Shown: positions 24,881-33,330 of the stretch, piece by piece
Layout: every line of letters starts with the position of its first letter
Position numbering within the stretch: the first letter of the stretch is position 1
Made by a program: the position numbers and the translations under genes
Assembly (NCBI RefSeq): GCF_003634705.1
Contig: NZ_RBWU01000008.1
Span: forward strand, 124,001-188,000
Length of the DNA stretch: 64,000 nucleotides
Reading direction: 5' to 3'
DNA from: Actinomadura pelletieri DSM 43383
Lineage (GTDB): Bacteria > Actinomycetota > Actinomycetes > Streptosporangiales > Streptosporangiaceae
The notes under the pieces: model-generated
The model's input: only the letters and a program-made list of their open reading frames with translations
The model's database searches: none
Told to the model about the DNA's origin: nothing

Positions 24881-25342
24881 TTAAGAACGTTTCTCGCTCT
24901 GTACGGGCACCGGTGGGATATCGGCCAGGCAGGAGGTGTCGCCGACTCGGAGGTTCCGGACGAATGCGCTCTCGATGCCCGCCACGCGACCGCTCGGCTC
25001 CTTTTCCGGCACGTGACCCACGTTGGGCACCTCCACGACGGTGGCGCGACGGAACTGGCGTGCGGCCAGCCGACCGTCCTCCGTGGGCGTGTTCGTGTCC
25101 AGGTCGCCGGACACCACCAGCACCGGCACATCGGGAAAGGGACCGCCGGTCGGCTCGATCGGACCGTGCCGGTCGGGCCATCGGATGCAGGCGTTGCCGA
25201 TATCGAGAGAGACACCGGTCCACGCACGTGCCCCCGCGCCGGATAACCAACTACATCCTCCGCAAAACCCTGCGTCCGGGCCAAGGCCGCGGGTCGAATT
25301 CGTGAGCATCGGAGTTGTTGAAGTGCTCAATTCGAAGGTCAT
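24881..25342 (-). pseudogene. 5'-truncated TAP-like alpha/beta-hydrolase remnant
   Basis: The part from about 25215 down to 24881 encodes the C-terminal end of a secreted TAP-like hydrolase: NACIRWPDRHGPIE, then VPVLVVSGDLDTNTPTEDGR with the acid Asp and VVEVPNVGHVPE with the catalytic His. The nucleophile elbow and the whole N-terminal two thirds are absent. The first 40 residues of the open frame (MTFELSTSTTPMLTN...) are unrelated and lie in lower-GC sequence. It is therefore probably a deletion relic next to a rearrangement point. Confidence 0.65.
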
Positions 25343-25504
25343 CTGCTCCTGCTTCTTTCTGAAGTGTTACTAAAGGACTGCTTGGGTGAACGAGGATTGT
25401 GGGAATTCATTGCGTGAGGGGTGGTTGATAAGGGCACAATGACGTTGGTGTAGGCGTCCGAGTGGCGTTTGGTCGACGTGTATCCGCAGGTGAGAGGGCT
25501 GATT
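25343..25504. other. Lower-GC junction before the antiporter gene
   Basis: With its surroundings (about 25250-25500) this stretch is clearly poorer in G+C than the rest of the window (for example TCTTTCTGAAGTGTTACTAA at 25355). It sits between the hydrolase relic and the antiporter and probably marks an old insertion or deletion border as well as holding the antiporter promoter. No gene was seen. Confidence 0.4.
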
Positions 25505-26758
25505 TTGGAGTCCCTGGTAGCGACCGTCCTTGCGGATATCACGCTGGTGTTCGTGTTTTCGTCCCTGCTTGCGGCGGGGGCGCAGCGGTTGCAGCAACCG
25601 GCTGTCGTCGGGCAGATACTCGCCGGTGTGCTGTTGGGGCCGACCGTGCTCGGGCGGCTGTCAGGGGACCTGTCCAACTATCTGTTTCCCGAGCATGTGC
25701 TCTCGTATCTCGCCGTGCTGGCGCAGGTGGCCATCGTCATTTTCATGTTCTCCGTCGGCTACGAGATCGAGTTCGGGGCGCTGCGGGGGCACGGCAGGAC
25801 CGTGCCGGTGTTGGCGGTCGGGGCGCTGCTGGTGCCGATGAGCCTCGGCATGCTCGCTGTGCTGATCTTGGAGCCGTCCTTCGCGGCCATCGGCGAGGAG
25901 TCTCAGGGGCGGTCGTTCGTGCTGTTCATGGGGGTGGCGACGTCCATCACGGCGTTGCCCGTCCTCGCCGCGATCGTGCGCGAGCGCAACCTGGCCGGGA
26001 CCGTCACCGGGACCGTGGCGATGGGCGCGGCGGCGATCATGGACGTGTTGGCATGGCTGACGCTGGCCGCGGCGCTGATCGGCACGGGCCATTCGGGCGG
26101 GCTGTCCCTGCCGGTCAAGCTGCTGCTGATCGCGGCCTTCCTGGCCGTCATGTTGGGCGTGGTGCGTCCCCTGCTGGCCTGGTGGAGCGGGCGCAGTGAG
26201 GCGATCGTGCGCAACCAGCTGCCGGTCGCGTTCGCGCTCGCCATGGGCACCGCGTGGGCCACCGCGAAACTCGGCCTGCATCCGGTGTTCGGCGGCCTGC
26301 TGGCGGGCGTCGTCATGCGCGGGAGGGGCGGCAGGCCTGATCCGGACGTGCTGCGCACCATGGAGCAGGCCGGGAACCTGCTGCTTCCGCTGTTCTTCGT
26401 CACCACCGGTTTCTCGTTGACCATCGACGCGGTGCACGGGCACGGGGTCGTTCTGCTCGTGGTGATCACAGTGATCGCCTGTGCGGGCAAGTTCGGGCCC
26501 GCCTACTCGATTTCGAGGCTGAGCGGTCTTGATCCCCGCCGGTCGGCCACCGTCGCCACCCTGGTGAACACCAGAGGGCTCACCGAGCTGGTCGCGCTCA
26601 ATGTCGGGCTGGAGGCCGGAATCATCGGCGAGCAGCTGTTCACCATCCTCGTCCTGATGGCGTTGCTGACGACGCTCATGACCGGGCCGCTGCTCGCGGT
26701 GATAAAGCCGCTGAAGGTGGAGCGGCCGGCGCTGCCCGAGCGGCTGACGAGTTCCTGA
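25505..26758 (+). CDS. Cation:proton antiporter, CPA2/Kef family
   Basis: 417 aa if the TTG at 25505 is used, which has GAGAGGG at the right distance. The frame is open further up, with TTG 25469 and GTG 25478 and 25490 as alternatives. Twelve or so membrane helices carry the family pattern: RLQQPAVVGQILAGVLLGPT, VIFMFSVGYEIEF, the discontinuous helix GVATSITALPVLAAIVRER, PVFGGLLAGVVMRG and VNTRGLTELVALNVGLEAGI. No RCK/TrkA-N domain is attached. Such antiporters often flank polyketide clusters, but a role in self-protection is only a guess. A hairpin terminator follows. Confidence 0.88.
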   Translation: MESLVATVLADITLVFVFSSLLAAGAQRLQQPAVVGQILAGVLLGPTVLGRLSGDLSNYLFPEHVLSYLAVLAQVAIVIFMFSVGYEIEFGALRGHGRTVPVLAVGALLVPMSLGMLAVLILEPSFAAIGEESQGRSFVLFMGVATSITALPVLAAIVRERNLAGTVTGTVAMGAAAIMDVLAWLTLAAALIGTGHSGGLSLPVKLLLIAAFLAVMLGVVRPLLAWWSGRSEAIVRNQLPVAFALAMGTAWATAKLGLHPVFGGLLAGVVMRGRGGRPDPDVLRTMEQAGNLLLPLFFVTTGFSLTIDAVHGHGVVLLVVITVIACAGKFGPAYSISRLSGLDPRRSATVATLVNTRGLTELVALNVGLEAGIIGEQLFTILVLMALLTTLMTGPLLAVIKPLKVERPALPERLTSS

Positions 26759-26800
26759 GCCGGCGCGTCAGCGGTTGTGCCCGCGTTTTCGCGCGGCGCT

Positions 26801-26822
26801 AAAGGTGGGCAAGCCCGCCTTT
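26801..26822 (+). terminator. Terminator-like hairpin after the antiporter
   Basis: AAAGGTGGGC (26801-26810) and GCCCGCCTTT (26813-26822) pair over 10 bp with one G-T pair and a very short loop. The A-rich left arm and T-ended right arm fit a bidirectional intrinsic terminator. Confidence 0.6.
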
Positions 26823-26908
26823 AGGGGCGTTGTCCAAGATCGGATGCAGAGAATTCGGATCCGGTGGGAGCAGGCGATGTCGCGAGGCAACGTGAAAAGG
26901 GCGGAACC

Positions 26909-28294
26909 GTGAACGTCGGTGAACCGGCGACCGTCGGTGGAGGCCGGACGAGGCTTCCGGCCGAATTCGGCGATTGGTGGGCGGAACGGCGGGCGGCGCA
27001 CCGGTTCGAGGTGACGGGCATTCCGTTCGAGGAGCTCGACGGCTGGCGTTTCGAGCCCGGCGGCAATCTCGTCCACGAGAGCGGACGGTTCTTCACGGTC
27101 GAAGGGCTGCGGGTCCGGGGCGAGGACGGGTCGGGCTGGGACCAGCCGATCCTGCACCAGCCCGAGATCGGCATCCTCGGTCTCCTGGTCAAGGACGTCT
27201 GCGGGGTCCCGCACTGCCTGATGCAGGCGAAGATGGAGCCGGGGAACGTCAACGGGTTGCAGCTTTCGCCGACCGTCCAGGCGACGCGCAGCAACTACAC
27301 CCGGGTGCACGGCGGCGGCCGGACCCGGTATCTGGAGCATTTCTGGGGGCCGCGGCGCGGGCGGGTGCTCGTCGACGTGCTCCAGTCCGAGCAGGGCGCC
27401 TGGTTCTGGCAGAAGCACAACCGGAACATGATCGTCGAGGTGGACGGTGACGTTCCGGAGCATCCGGACTTCCGCTGGCTGCCGCTGCCCGAGGTGCTGC
27501 GGCTGCTGAGCGTCGAAGACCTGGTCAACATGGACAGCCGCACGGTTCTCGGCTGCCTGCCCAGGGACCTGCTGCCGGCGTGGTCGCTCGCGCGGGCGGA
27601 CCTGGGGTCCGTGGACGCGTTCGGTGCGGCGCTGCGGCGTTCCTATGGCGCGGCGGGGCGCCCGCTGTCCGCCGTGACGTCCCAGCGTGAGCTGGAGACC
27701 TGGCTGCTGGACGCGAAGTCGCGCGGCCGTTGGGAGACCCGTCTCATCCCGCTGTCGGAGGCGTCCGGCTGTGACCGCGACCGGGACGCGATCACGGTCG
27801 GCGACGTCCCGTTCCGCATCATCGCGGTCCGGGTCCGGGCCGGTAGCCGCGAGGTCACCCAGTGGTCGCAGCCGATGCTCGAACCGCACGAGCAGCGGCG
27901 GGCGGCGTTCCTGGCCCGGTCCACCCGGGGCATCCTGCACCTGCTCGTCCAGGCGCGCTTCGAACCGGGGCTGCTGGCGAAGGTGGAGCTCGCGCCCACG
28001 GTCCTGCTTCCGTCACCGGACGCCCTCGCCGGTCCCGCGCCGTTCCTCCACCAGGTCGTCTCGGCGGACCCCGCGCGCATCCGTTTCGACGCGAGCCTGT
28101 CGGAGGAGGGCGGGCGCTTCTACCACGCGCGGACCCGCTACCAGGTGATCGAGGTCGGTGAGGACTTCCCCCTGGAGGTTCCGGAGAGCCACGCGTGGAT
28201 GACCGTCCACCAGCTCATGGAGCTGGTCCGGCACGGGCAGTACCTCAACGTCGAGGCCCGGACCCTGCTCGCCTGCCTGCACGGCCTGACCTGA
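26909..28294 (+). CDS. dTDP-4-keto-6-deoxyhexose 2,3-dehydratase
   Basis: 461 aa from GTG 26909 (AAAAGGG upstream). The protein is an internal duplication: repeat 1 (about 15-215: SGWDQPILHQPEIGILGLLV, QAKMEPGNVNGLQLSPTVQ, NMDSRTVLGCLP) and repeat 2 (about 235-460: QWSQPMLEPHEQRRAAFL, QARFEPGLLAKVELAPTVL, NVEARTLLACLHG). This is the architecture of the EvaA/TylX3/SpnO family, which removes the C2 hydroxyl of dTDP-4-keto-6-deoxyglucose, the first step towards 2,6-dideoxysugars such as digitoxose. No other sugar gene or glycosyltransferase is in the window; they may lie beyond the right edge. It implies that the polyketide carries a 2-deoxysugar. Confidence 0.93.
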   Translation: MNVGEPATVGGGRTRLPAEFGDWWAERRAAHRFEVTGIPFEELDGWRFEPGGNLVHESGRFFTVEGLRVRGEDGSGWDQPILHQPEIGILGLLVKDVCGVPHCLMQAKMEPGNVNGLQLSPTVQATRSNYTRVHGGGRTRYLEHFWGPRRGRVLVDVLQSEQGAWFWQKHNRNMIVEVDGDVPEHPDFRWLPLPEVLRLLSVEDLVNMDSRTVLGCLPRDLLPAWSLARADLGSVDAFGAALRRSYGAAGRPLSAVTSQRELETWLLDAKSRGRWETRLIPLSEASGCDRDRDAITVGDVPFRIIAVRVRAGSREVTQWSQPMLEPHEQRRAAFLARSTRGILHLLVQARFEPGLLAKVELAPTVLLPSPDALAGPAPFLHQVVSADPARIRFDASLSEEGGRFYHARTRYQVIEVGEDFPLEVPESHAWMTVHQLMELVRHGQYLNVEARTLLACLHGLT

Positions 28295-28772
28295 ACGAAC
28301 CGCCGGACGACATGCCCGTCGCAGGGGTATTCTTGGCGCGCCCTGCCCCTCCAGGCCGCCGTTCCATGCTTCCCGCACCCGAGGGTGACCCATCTCACGC
28401 GGTGCCGCGGCGCCGGTGGACGCCCTCTTCTGGGGGACCCCGTGTCCGTTCTAGGGGGGCGAGACCCCGGCATGTGACCGCCACGTGACCGCGCCGTGGT
28501 CGGCCACATCGCGGGTCTGGCCGGTGACCGGTTCGCAGCACCCCGGTGACCTCGGCCCGTCAGGTGCCGCCGACCCCTACGGCACCGGCCGGAACCCCTA
28601 GCGCCCCGGGTCTCTAGGGGTCCGCTTGGCCCACGGTTACGGGTAGCTAATCGCCGCGCCGGGACTCCATTATCGATTCCGGAGCCACCCCCCGCCGAAG
28701 AACGCGACGAGTTCGCCCGGTCGGGGCGGCGTCCACATGTCAGGGAATTCTCTCGACGCGGGAGGTCATGTC
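28295..28772. promoter_or_regulatory. 478-bp regulatory region before the DUF5988-TEII-SARP operon
   Basis: No gene was seen. The region holds three ACCCCTA heptamers (described separately), a TAGGGGG copy at about 28453 and a hairpin-like CCCCTAG...CTAGGGG pair (28595-28601 and 28614-28620). TAGCTAAT (28644-28651) is the best -10 candidate, with no well-spaced -35, as is common for activator-dependent promoters. Confidence 0.45.
28573..28621. repeat. Three ACCCCTA heptamers at exact 21-bp spacing
   Basis: ACCCCTA occurs at 28573-28579 and 28594-28600, and in inverted form (TAGGGGT) at 28615-28621. Start-to-start distances are 21 and 21 bp, two helical turns, so all three face the same side of DNA, just upstream of a possible -10 at 28644. 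Heptamers in helical phase are how SARP activators recognise promoters, and a SARP gene is third in the operon. Confidence 0.55.
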
Positions 28773-29012
28773 ATGGACGGCCCCAGCGATTCCGTCACCC
28801 ACGATGCCGCCGTGGACATTCTGTTGACCGGCGGTCCGGCGGACATTCCGGAGACCGTGCGCATGCGGCGGGAGGTCATCACCGACCGCAAGATCAAGAT
28901 CAGGCATCGGGCCGGTTACGAGCATTTCGAGAAGTCCGACACCGAATCCCGGGACGGCGACCCGGGGCCGGTGGTCTTCCGCTGGATCATGCGCACCAGC
29001 ATCGCCGAATAG
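28773..29012 (+). CDS. DUF5988-like small protein
   Basis: 79 aa from ATG 28773, with GGGAGG 7 bp upstream; an earlier TTG/GTG-type extension lacks an SD. The sequence has the look of DUF5988 proteins that accompany actinobacterial polyketide clusters: ILLTGGPADIP near the N terminus, a KIKIRHRAGYEHFEKSD segment and the aromatic C terminus FRWIMRTSIAE. No catalytic motif is known to me. It is the first gene of a unit with a type II thioesterase and a SARP regulator. Its role is unknown. Confidence 0.7.
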   Translation: MDGPSDSVTHDAAVDILLTGGPADIPETVRMRREVITDRKIKIRHRAGYEHFEKSDTESRDGDPGPVVFRWIMRTSIAE

Positions 29013-29103
29013 CACACCGAACGGGGACCGACTCAGTGCTTACAGGGGGACGAAGAGTGTGTGTGCGGAAAACAATCCTCGGACGAATGTCGGAGGGAGC
29101 GTG

Positions 29104-29892
29104 ATGGCGCGGACCATCAGCGAGGAAGCCAAGTGGATCCGGAACTTCCACGCCTGCCCGGGAACGAGCGTACGGCTGTTCTGCTTCCCGCACGCGGGCG
29201 GATCGGCGACCCGCTACTTTCCGTTGTCGCGGTCGCTGGCTCCCGAGATCGAAGTGTCGTCCGTGCAGTACCCGGGCCGCCAGGACAGGCGCACGGAACC
29301 GTATCTCGACAACATTCCCGAGCTGGCGGACCGCCTCTTCGAGGTGCTGCGCGGCGCGGTCGACCGGCCGTTCGCCATGTTCGGCCACAGCATGGGCGCC
29401 GTGCTCGCGTTCGAGGTGACGCGGCGGCTTGAGGACGCCGGCGCCCCCGGGCCGCTGCGCCTGTTCGTCTCGGGCCGGCGGGCCCCGTCCCGGCACCGTC
29501 CGGGGACCGTCCACCAGCGTGACGACGCGGGGATCGTCGCGGCGCTTCGCGAGGTCGGCGGGACCGATCCGAGGCTGCTGGAGGACGAGGAGATGCTCGC
29601 CACCGTGGTGAGCGTGACCCGTAACGACTACAAGGCGGCGGAGACCTACCGCTGGTCACCGGGGCCGCCGCTGTCCTGCCCGGTCACCGCGCTGGTGGGG
29701 TCCGACGACCCGCAGACCACCGTCGACGAGGCGGCGGCCTGGAAGGAGCACACGACCGGGGAGTTCGACCTCCAGACCATGCCGGGGGGTCATTTCTACC
29801 TCGACGAGCGCCACGCGGACGTCGTCGACGCGATCCGCGCCGGTGTCCGTGCGGTGGCCGGGGTTCGTTCGACAGATGGGGGCGTTTCGTGA
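29104..29892 (+). CDS. Type II thioesterase (editing TEII)
   Basis: 262 aa from ATG 29104 (GGAGGGAG upstream). An alpha/beta hydrolase of the RifR/GrsT class: FCFPHAGGSATRYFPLSR at the start, the nucleophile elbow FGHSMGAVLAFE (Ser about 96), the acid in LVGSDDPQTTV and the His in MPGGHFYLDE. Such enzymes clear misprimed or decarboxylated acyl groups from PKS carrier proteins and work in trans in the cytosol. It matters here because the PKS has no C-terminal thioesterase domain. Its stop overlaps the GTG of the SARP gene. Confidence 0.93.
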   Translation: MARTISEEAKWIRNFHACPGTSVRLFCFPHAGGSATRYFPLSRSLAPEIEVSSVQYPGRQDRRTEPYLDNIPELADRLFEVLRGAVDRPFAMFGHSMGAVLAFEVTRRLEDAGAPGPLRLFVSGRRAPSRHRPGTVHQRDDAGIVAALREVGGTDPRLLEDEEMLATVVSVTRNDYKAAETYRWSPGPPLSCPVTALVGSDDPQTTVDEAAAWKEHTTGEFDLQTMPGGHFYLDERHADVVDAIRAGVRAVAGVRSTDGGVS

Positions 29893-30689
29893 GGTACGAG
29901 GTTCTGGGGCCGCTGCGCGTGAACGACGGCGGGGAGTTCTCGTTCATCAGCGCGCGGAAGATCGAGACCGTGCTGGCGGTGCTGCTCATCCGGGCCGACC
30001 AGGTCGTGGCGCCGGAGGAGTTGATGGCCGAGATCTGGGCCGACCGGCCGCCGCGCCGGGCCACCGCGGGCCTGCACGTCTACATCTCCCAGCTCCGCAA
30101 GTTCCTGCAGCGGCCGGACCAGGACGGGAACCGGATCGTCACCCGGCCCGCGGGCTACCTGCTGAACAAGGGCGGCGACGACATCGACTTCCACGATCTT
30201 CTGCGGCTCGCCGACCAGGGCCGGGCCGCGCTGCGGGAGGGACGGCGCGAGGACGCGGAGGTCCTTCTGGAGGAGGCGCTGGGGCTCTGGCACGGCCCCG
30301 TCCTCGGTGACCTGCGGGGCGGTTCGGGCGACGTCCGCTGCGGGCCGATCGTCGAGGGCTTCACGACGTGGATGGCGGAACTGCGGCTGGAATGCCTCGA
30401 ACTGCTCGCCGAGGCCCAGTTGGAGATGGGCAGGCATCGTGAGCTGGTCGGACGGCTCTACTCGCTCACCGCGGAGAACCCGCTCCGCGAGTCGTTCTAC
30501 CGCCAGCTCATGCTGGCGCTCTACCGGTCGGAGCGGCAGGCGGACGCGTTGAAGGTCTACCACTCGGCCCGTGACACGCTCCGGGACGAACTCGGCCTGG
30601 AGCCGTGCCGGGCGCTGCGCGAACTGCAGCAGGCGATCCTGGTCGACGACCGGGAACTCGATCTGCTGGCGGTGTCGTCCGCGTCGTGA
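29889..30689 (+). CDS. SARP-family pathway activator
   Basis: 266 aa, GTG 29889 overlapping the TEII stop (GTGA). The N-terminal 95 residues form an OmpR-type winged helix (YEVLGPLRVNDGG, RKIETVLAVLLIRADQVV, AEIWADRPPRRATAGLHVYI, TRPAGYLL). The rest is the bacterial transcriptional activation domain of helical repeats (ENPLRESFYRQLMLALYRSE, LGLEPCRALRELQQAIL). It has the size of small cluster-specific SARPs such as ActII-ORF4 and RedD. It probably activates the polyketide cluster, and its own operon through the ACCCCTA heptamers. A long hairpin ends the gene. Confidence 0.93.
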   Translation: MRYEVLGPLRVNDGGEFSFISARKIETVLAVLLIRADQVVAPEELMAEIWADRPPRRATAGLHVYISQLRKFLQRPDQDGNRIVTRPAGYLLNKGGDDIDFHDLLRLADQGRAALREGRREDAEVLLEEALGLWHGPVLGDLRGGSGDVRCGPIVEGFTTWMAELRLECLELLAEAQLEMGRHRELVGRLYSLTAENPLRESFYRQLMLALYRSERQADALKVYHSARDTLRDELGLEPCRALRELQQAILVDDRELDLLAVSSAS

Positions 30690-30693
30690 GGGT

Positions 30694-30733
30694 GCCGCGA
30701 GGGACGGGCGCCGCGGCGCCCGTCCCTCGCGGC
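30694..30733. terminator. 19-bp perfect hairpin between convergent SARP and MMPL genes
   Basis: Bases 30694-30712 are the exact inverse complement of 30715-30733, with GC between, forming a 40-bp palindrome. It lies 5 bp after the SARP stop and 1 bp before the MMPL stop, so it should be a strong bidirectional terminator. Confidence 0.85.
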
Positions 30734-30734
30734 C

Positions 30735-32999
30735 TCATTGCCCGTCCCCCTGCGCGGCGAGGCGGTCGGATCGGCTCCGACCCTCCTCCTCCTGCGCCGC
30801 CTGGGGGGCCCGTCCATCGGCGGGGGCATCCGGGACGGGTCGCGGGCCGTCGAAGGACACTCGTGGCAGCACCCGCTCCAGCCGGCGCGGGATCCACCAG
30901 TTGGCCCGGCCGAGCAGGTGCATGATGGACGGCACGAGCATCGTCCTGAGCACGAACGCGTCGAGCGCGATGCCGGCGGCGAGACCGAATCCGACCTCGG
31001 CCAGGACCCGCTGTCCCGACAGCACGAACGCGCCGAAGACGCAGATCATGATGGTCGCCGCCGCGGTGATCACCCGGCTGGTGTCGGTCTGGCCGACGAT
31101 CACCGAGCGCCGGTTGTCGCCGGTGCGCTCCCATTCCTCGTGCACGCGGCTGACGAGGAACACCTGGTAGTCCATGGAGAGCCCGAACAGGATCGCCAGC
31201 ATGAACACCGGCTGGAACGCCTCGATCGGGCCCTGGCCGAGGTCGAGTAGGTTCTCGCCCCAGCCCCACTGGAAGACCGGGACGATCACCCCGAAGGTGG
31301 TGCCGGCGGCGAGCAGGTTCATCGCGGCCGCGGCGACCGGGACCAGCACGCTGCGGAAGGCGACGAGCAGCAGCAGCCCGCCGAGCACCACGATGACCGC
31401 GACGAACAGCGGCAGCTTCGCGCTCAGGCTGGCGGAGAAGTCGTCGGTCAGCGCCGTGGAGCCGCCGACCAGGACCTGGGTCCGTCCGCCGCGTTCCGCC
31501 GCCGGGACGACGTCCTCGCGGAGCCGCTCGATCAGGTCGGACGTCGCCTCGTCCTGCGGTGACCCGGTGGGGACGACCTGGACGACGCCGACGGAACCGT
31601 CCGGGCTCAGCGTGACCGGGCTCGCCGCCGCGACCCCCTCGACGCCGCGGACCTGGGTGCTCAGCCGTTCCAGCACGGCCTTGTCCGCGGGGGAGCGGAC
31701 CTCGGCGACCAGCTGGAGCGGGCCGCTGAACCCGGGGCCGAAGGCGTCCGCGAGGAGTTCGTAGGCCTTCCGGCTCGTGCTGGACTCCGGCTGGGTGCTC
31801 TGGTCGGAGAAGCCGAGGCGGAGCGAGAACACCGGCAGGACCAGGACGACCATGACGACGGTCGCGGTACCGGCCAGGACCGCGGGATGGCGGGCGCCGA
31901 ACTCCGCCCACCGCGCCCACACCCCGGTGCGGGGCTCGTGCCCGCTCTCCGGTCGCCGGGGGCCGTCGGCCGCGAGCCGGCGCCGCTGGCGGCGGCTGAG
32001 GACCCGCGTGCCGAACAGTCCGAGCATCGCCGGCAGCAGGGTGACGGCGGCGATGACGGTGAACAGCACGATGATCGACGAGGCGACGGCCATGCCGGTG
32101 AGGAACGACATGTTCAGCACCAGCAGCCCCATCAGGGCGATGCAGACCGTCCCGCCGGCGAAGACCACGGCCCGGCCCGCGGTGCCGAGCGCGGACACCG
32201 CCGCCTCCTCCGTGCCGAGGCCCCCCTGGAGCCCGGCGCGGTAGCGGGTCACGATGAACAGCGCGTAGTCGATGCCGACGCCGAGGCCGATGAGGGTGCC
32301 GAGGGCCGGGACGAACGTCGCGATGTCGAGGGCGTGGCTGGCCAGGCCGATCGTCATCAGCGCCGAGCCCAGCGCCAGGAGCGCGATCGCGATCGGCAGC
32401 AGCATCGCGAGCATCGACCCGAACGCCAGCAGGAGGATCACCACCGCGGCCAGCAGCCCGACCAGCTCGCTGACGTTCCCGCCGCGCTCCTCGGCCTGCA
32501 CCAGGGACACCGCCGGGCTGCTGATCTCCACCGTCAGCCCCGTGGTGCGCGCCCCCTCGACGGTGCCGAGCAGGTCCTTCACGGTGTCGCGGGACAGCTT
32601 GTCGCCCTGGACGTCGAAGTTCACCGTCGCGAAGGCGGTGCGGCCGTCCTCGCTCGTCTGGCCGGCGCCCGCGGGGACGTAGGGGCTCGTCACCTCCGCC
32701 ACGTGATCGAGTTTCTTGATCTCGTTGAGCGCGTTCGTCATGCGCGCCTTGACGGAAGGGTCGCCGACCGATCCCGAATTCGTCCGCCATACGACGATGT
32801 CGGACTCGCCGCTCAGCGCGGGGAACGAATCCTCGAGCAAAGTCAGCGCCTTGGTCGACTCCGAACCGGGAAGGGAGAAGTCGTCCTTGTATTTGCCGCC
32901 CGCGGCGGAGGACCCGACGGCCAGGGCGACCAGCGCGGAAAGCCACAGCGCGAACACGATGAACCGGTGCCTGAAACACCAACGTGCGATGCCGGTCAT
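30735..32999 (-). CDS. MMPL/RND-family exporter
   Basis: 754 aa from ATG 32999. Two similar halves each have one N-terminal helix, an extracytoplasmic domain and a bundle of five to six helices: half 1 starts FRHRFIVFALWLSALVALAV and includes LVGLLAAVVILLLAFGSML and GLGVGIDYALFIVTRYRA; half 2 includes LFVAVIVVLGGLLLLVAFRS and ILFGLSMDYQVFLVSRVHEE. The GxxxDYxxF motif in each half is the MMPL proton-relay mark. The family exports lipids and polyketides in actinobacteria. Within this cluster it is the probable exporter and self-resistance pump. Confidence 0.9.
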   Translation of the reverse strand: MTGIARWCFRHRFIVFALWLSALVALAVGSSAAGGKYKDDFSLPGSESTKALTLLEDSFPALSGESDIVVWRTNSGSVGDPSVKARMTNALNEIKKLDHVAEVTSPYVPAGAGQTSEDGRTAFATVNFDVQGDKLSRDTVKDLLGTVEGARTTGLTVEISSPAVSLVQAEERGGNVSELVGLLAAVVILLLAFGSMLAMLLPIAIALLALGSALMTIGLASHALDIATFVPALGTLIGLGVGIDYALFIVTRYRAGLQGGLGTEEAAVSALGTAGRAVVFAGGTVCIALMGLLVLNMSFLTGMAVASSIIVLFTVIAAVTLLPAMLGLFGTRVLSRRQRRRLAADGPRRPESGHEPRTGVWARWAEFGARHPAVLAGTATVVMVVLVLPVFSLRLGFSDQSTQPESSTSRKAYELLADAFGPGFSGPLQLVAEVRSPADKAVLERLSTQVRGVEGVAAASPVTLSPDGSVGVVQVVPTGSPQDEATSDLIERLREDVVPAAERGGRTQVLVGGSTALTDDFSASLSAKLPLFVAVIVVLGGLLLLVAFRSVLVPVAAAAMNLLAAGTTFGVIVPVFQWGWGENLLDLGQGPIEAFQPVFMLAILFGLSMDYQVFLVSRVHEEWERTGDNRRSVIVGQTDTSRVITAAATIMICVFGAFVLSGQRVLAEVGFGLAAGIALDAFVLRTMLVPSIMHLLGRANWWIPRRLERVLPRVSFDGPRPVPDAPADGRAPQAAQEEEGRSRSDRLAAQGDGQ

Positions 33000-33330
33000 G
33001 AGGTCCCTCTGGAATGCGGGTTTCGGTCGAGGTTCGAGAACCGCTCGGCCGGAGGCTCGGGTGACGCGATTACGGTGCCAGCCTAGGCTCGGACGAGCCC
33101 GCGAGCACCGTTCTGCGCTGCATTAACACCTAAAGTGGTGGGGCCCCTCCGAAAGATGCTTCTTTCGTAGGTATACCGGCGGACGCGTTTATGGGTTGAC
33201 AGAGGGCAGGTGGCGTCGCCGCGAGTCCGGCGATTTCGCGTGTTCTGTGTCGCCCGGCCGTGACAACGCGGATTTCCGGCTCTTTCCGGGAGCCGGGAGC
33301 CGGGAGCCGGGAGCGGTGACGCGGTGCGGG
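33000..33330. other. 331-bp gap between the MMPL gene and the tetronate operon
   Basis: It should contain the MMPL promoter (minus strand, around 33060-33180, AT-richer) and the terminator of the tetronate operon. CGAAAGA (33150-33156) and TCTTTCG (33161-33167) form a perfect 7-bp dyad with a 4-nt loop, a candidate operator. No gene was seen. Confidence 0.5.
33286..33313 (+). repeat. 7-bp tandem repeat CCGGGAG x4
   Basis: Four exact copies of CCGGGAG in a row, 18 bp beyond the stop of the alpha/beta-hydrolase gene. Probably a slippage microsatellite in the 3' region. Confidence 0.8.

Noticed and set aside
25505-26758. Counting the antiporter as a definite resistance gene of the cluster
   Set aside because: A terminator follows it, and Kef-type antiporters are common genome-wide; only adjacency supports a link.
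33286-33313. CRISPR-like short repeats
   Set aside because: The CCGGGAG units are directly adjacent without spacers, so it is a simple tandem repeat.
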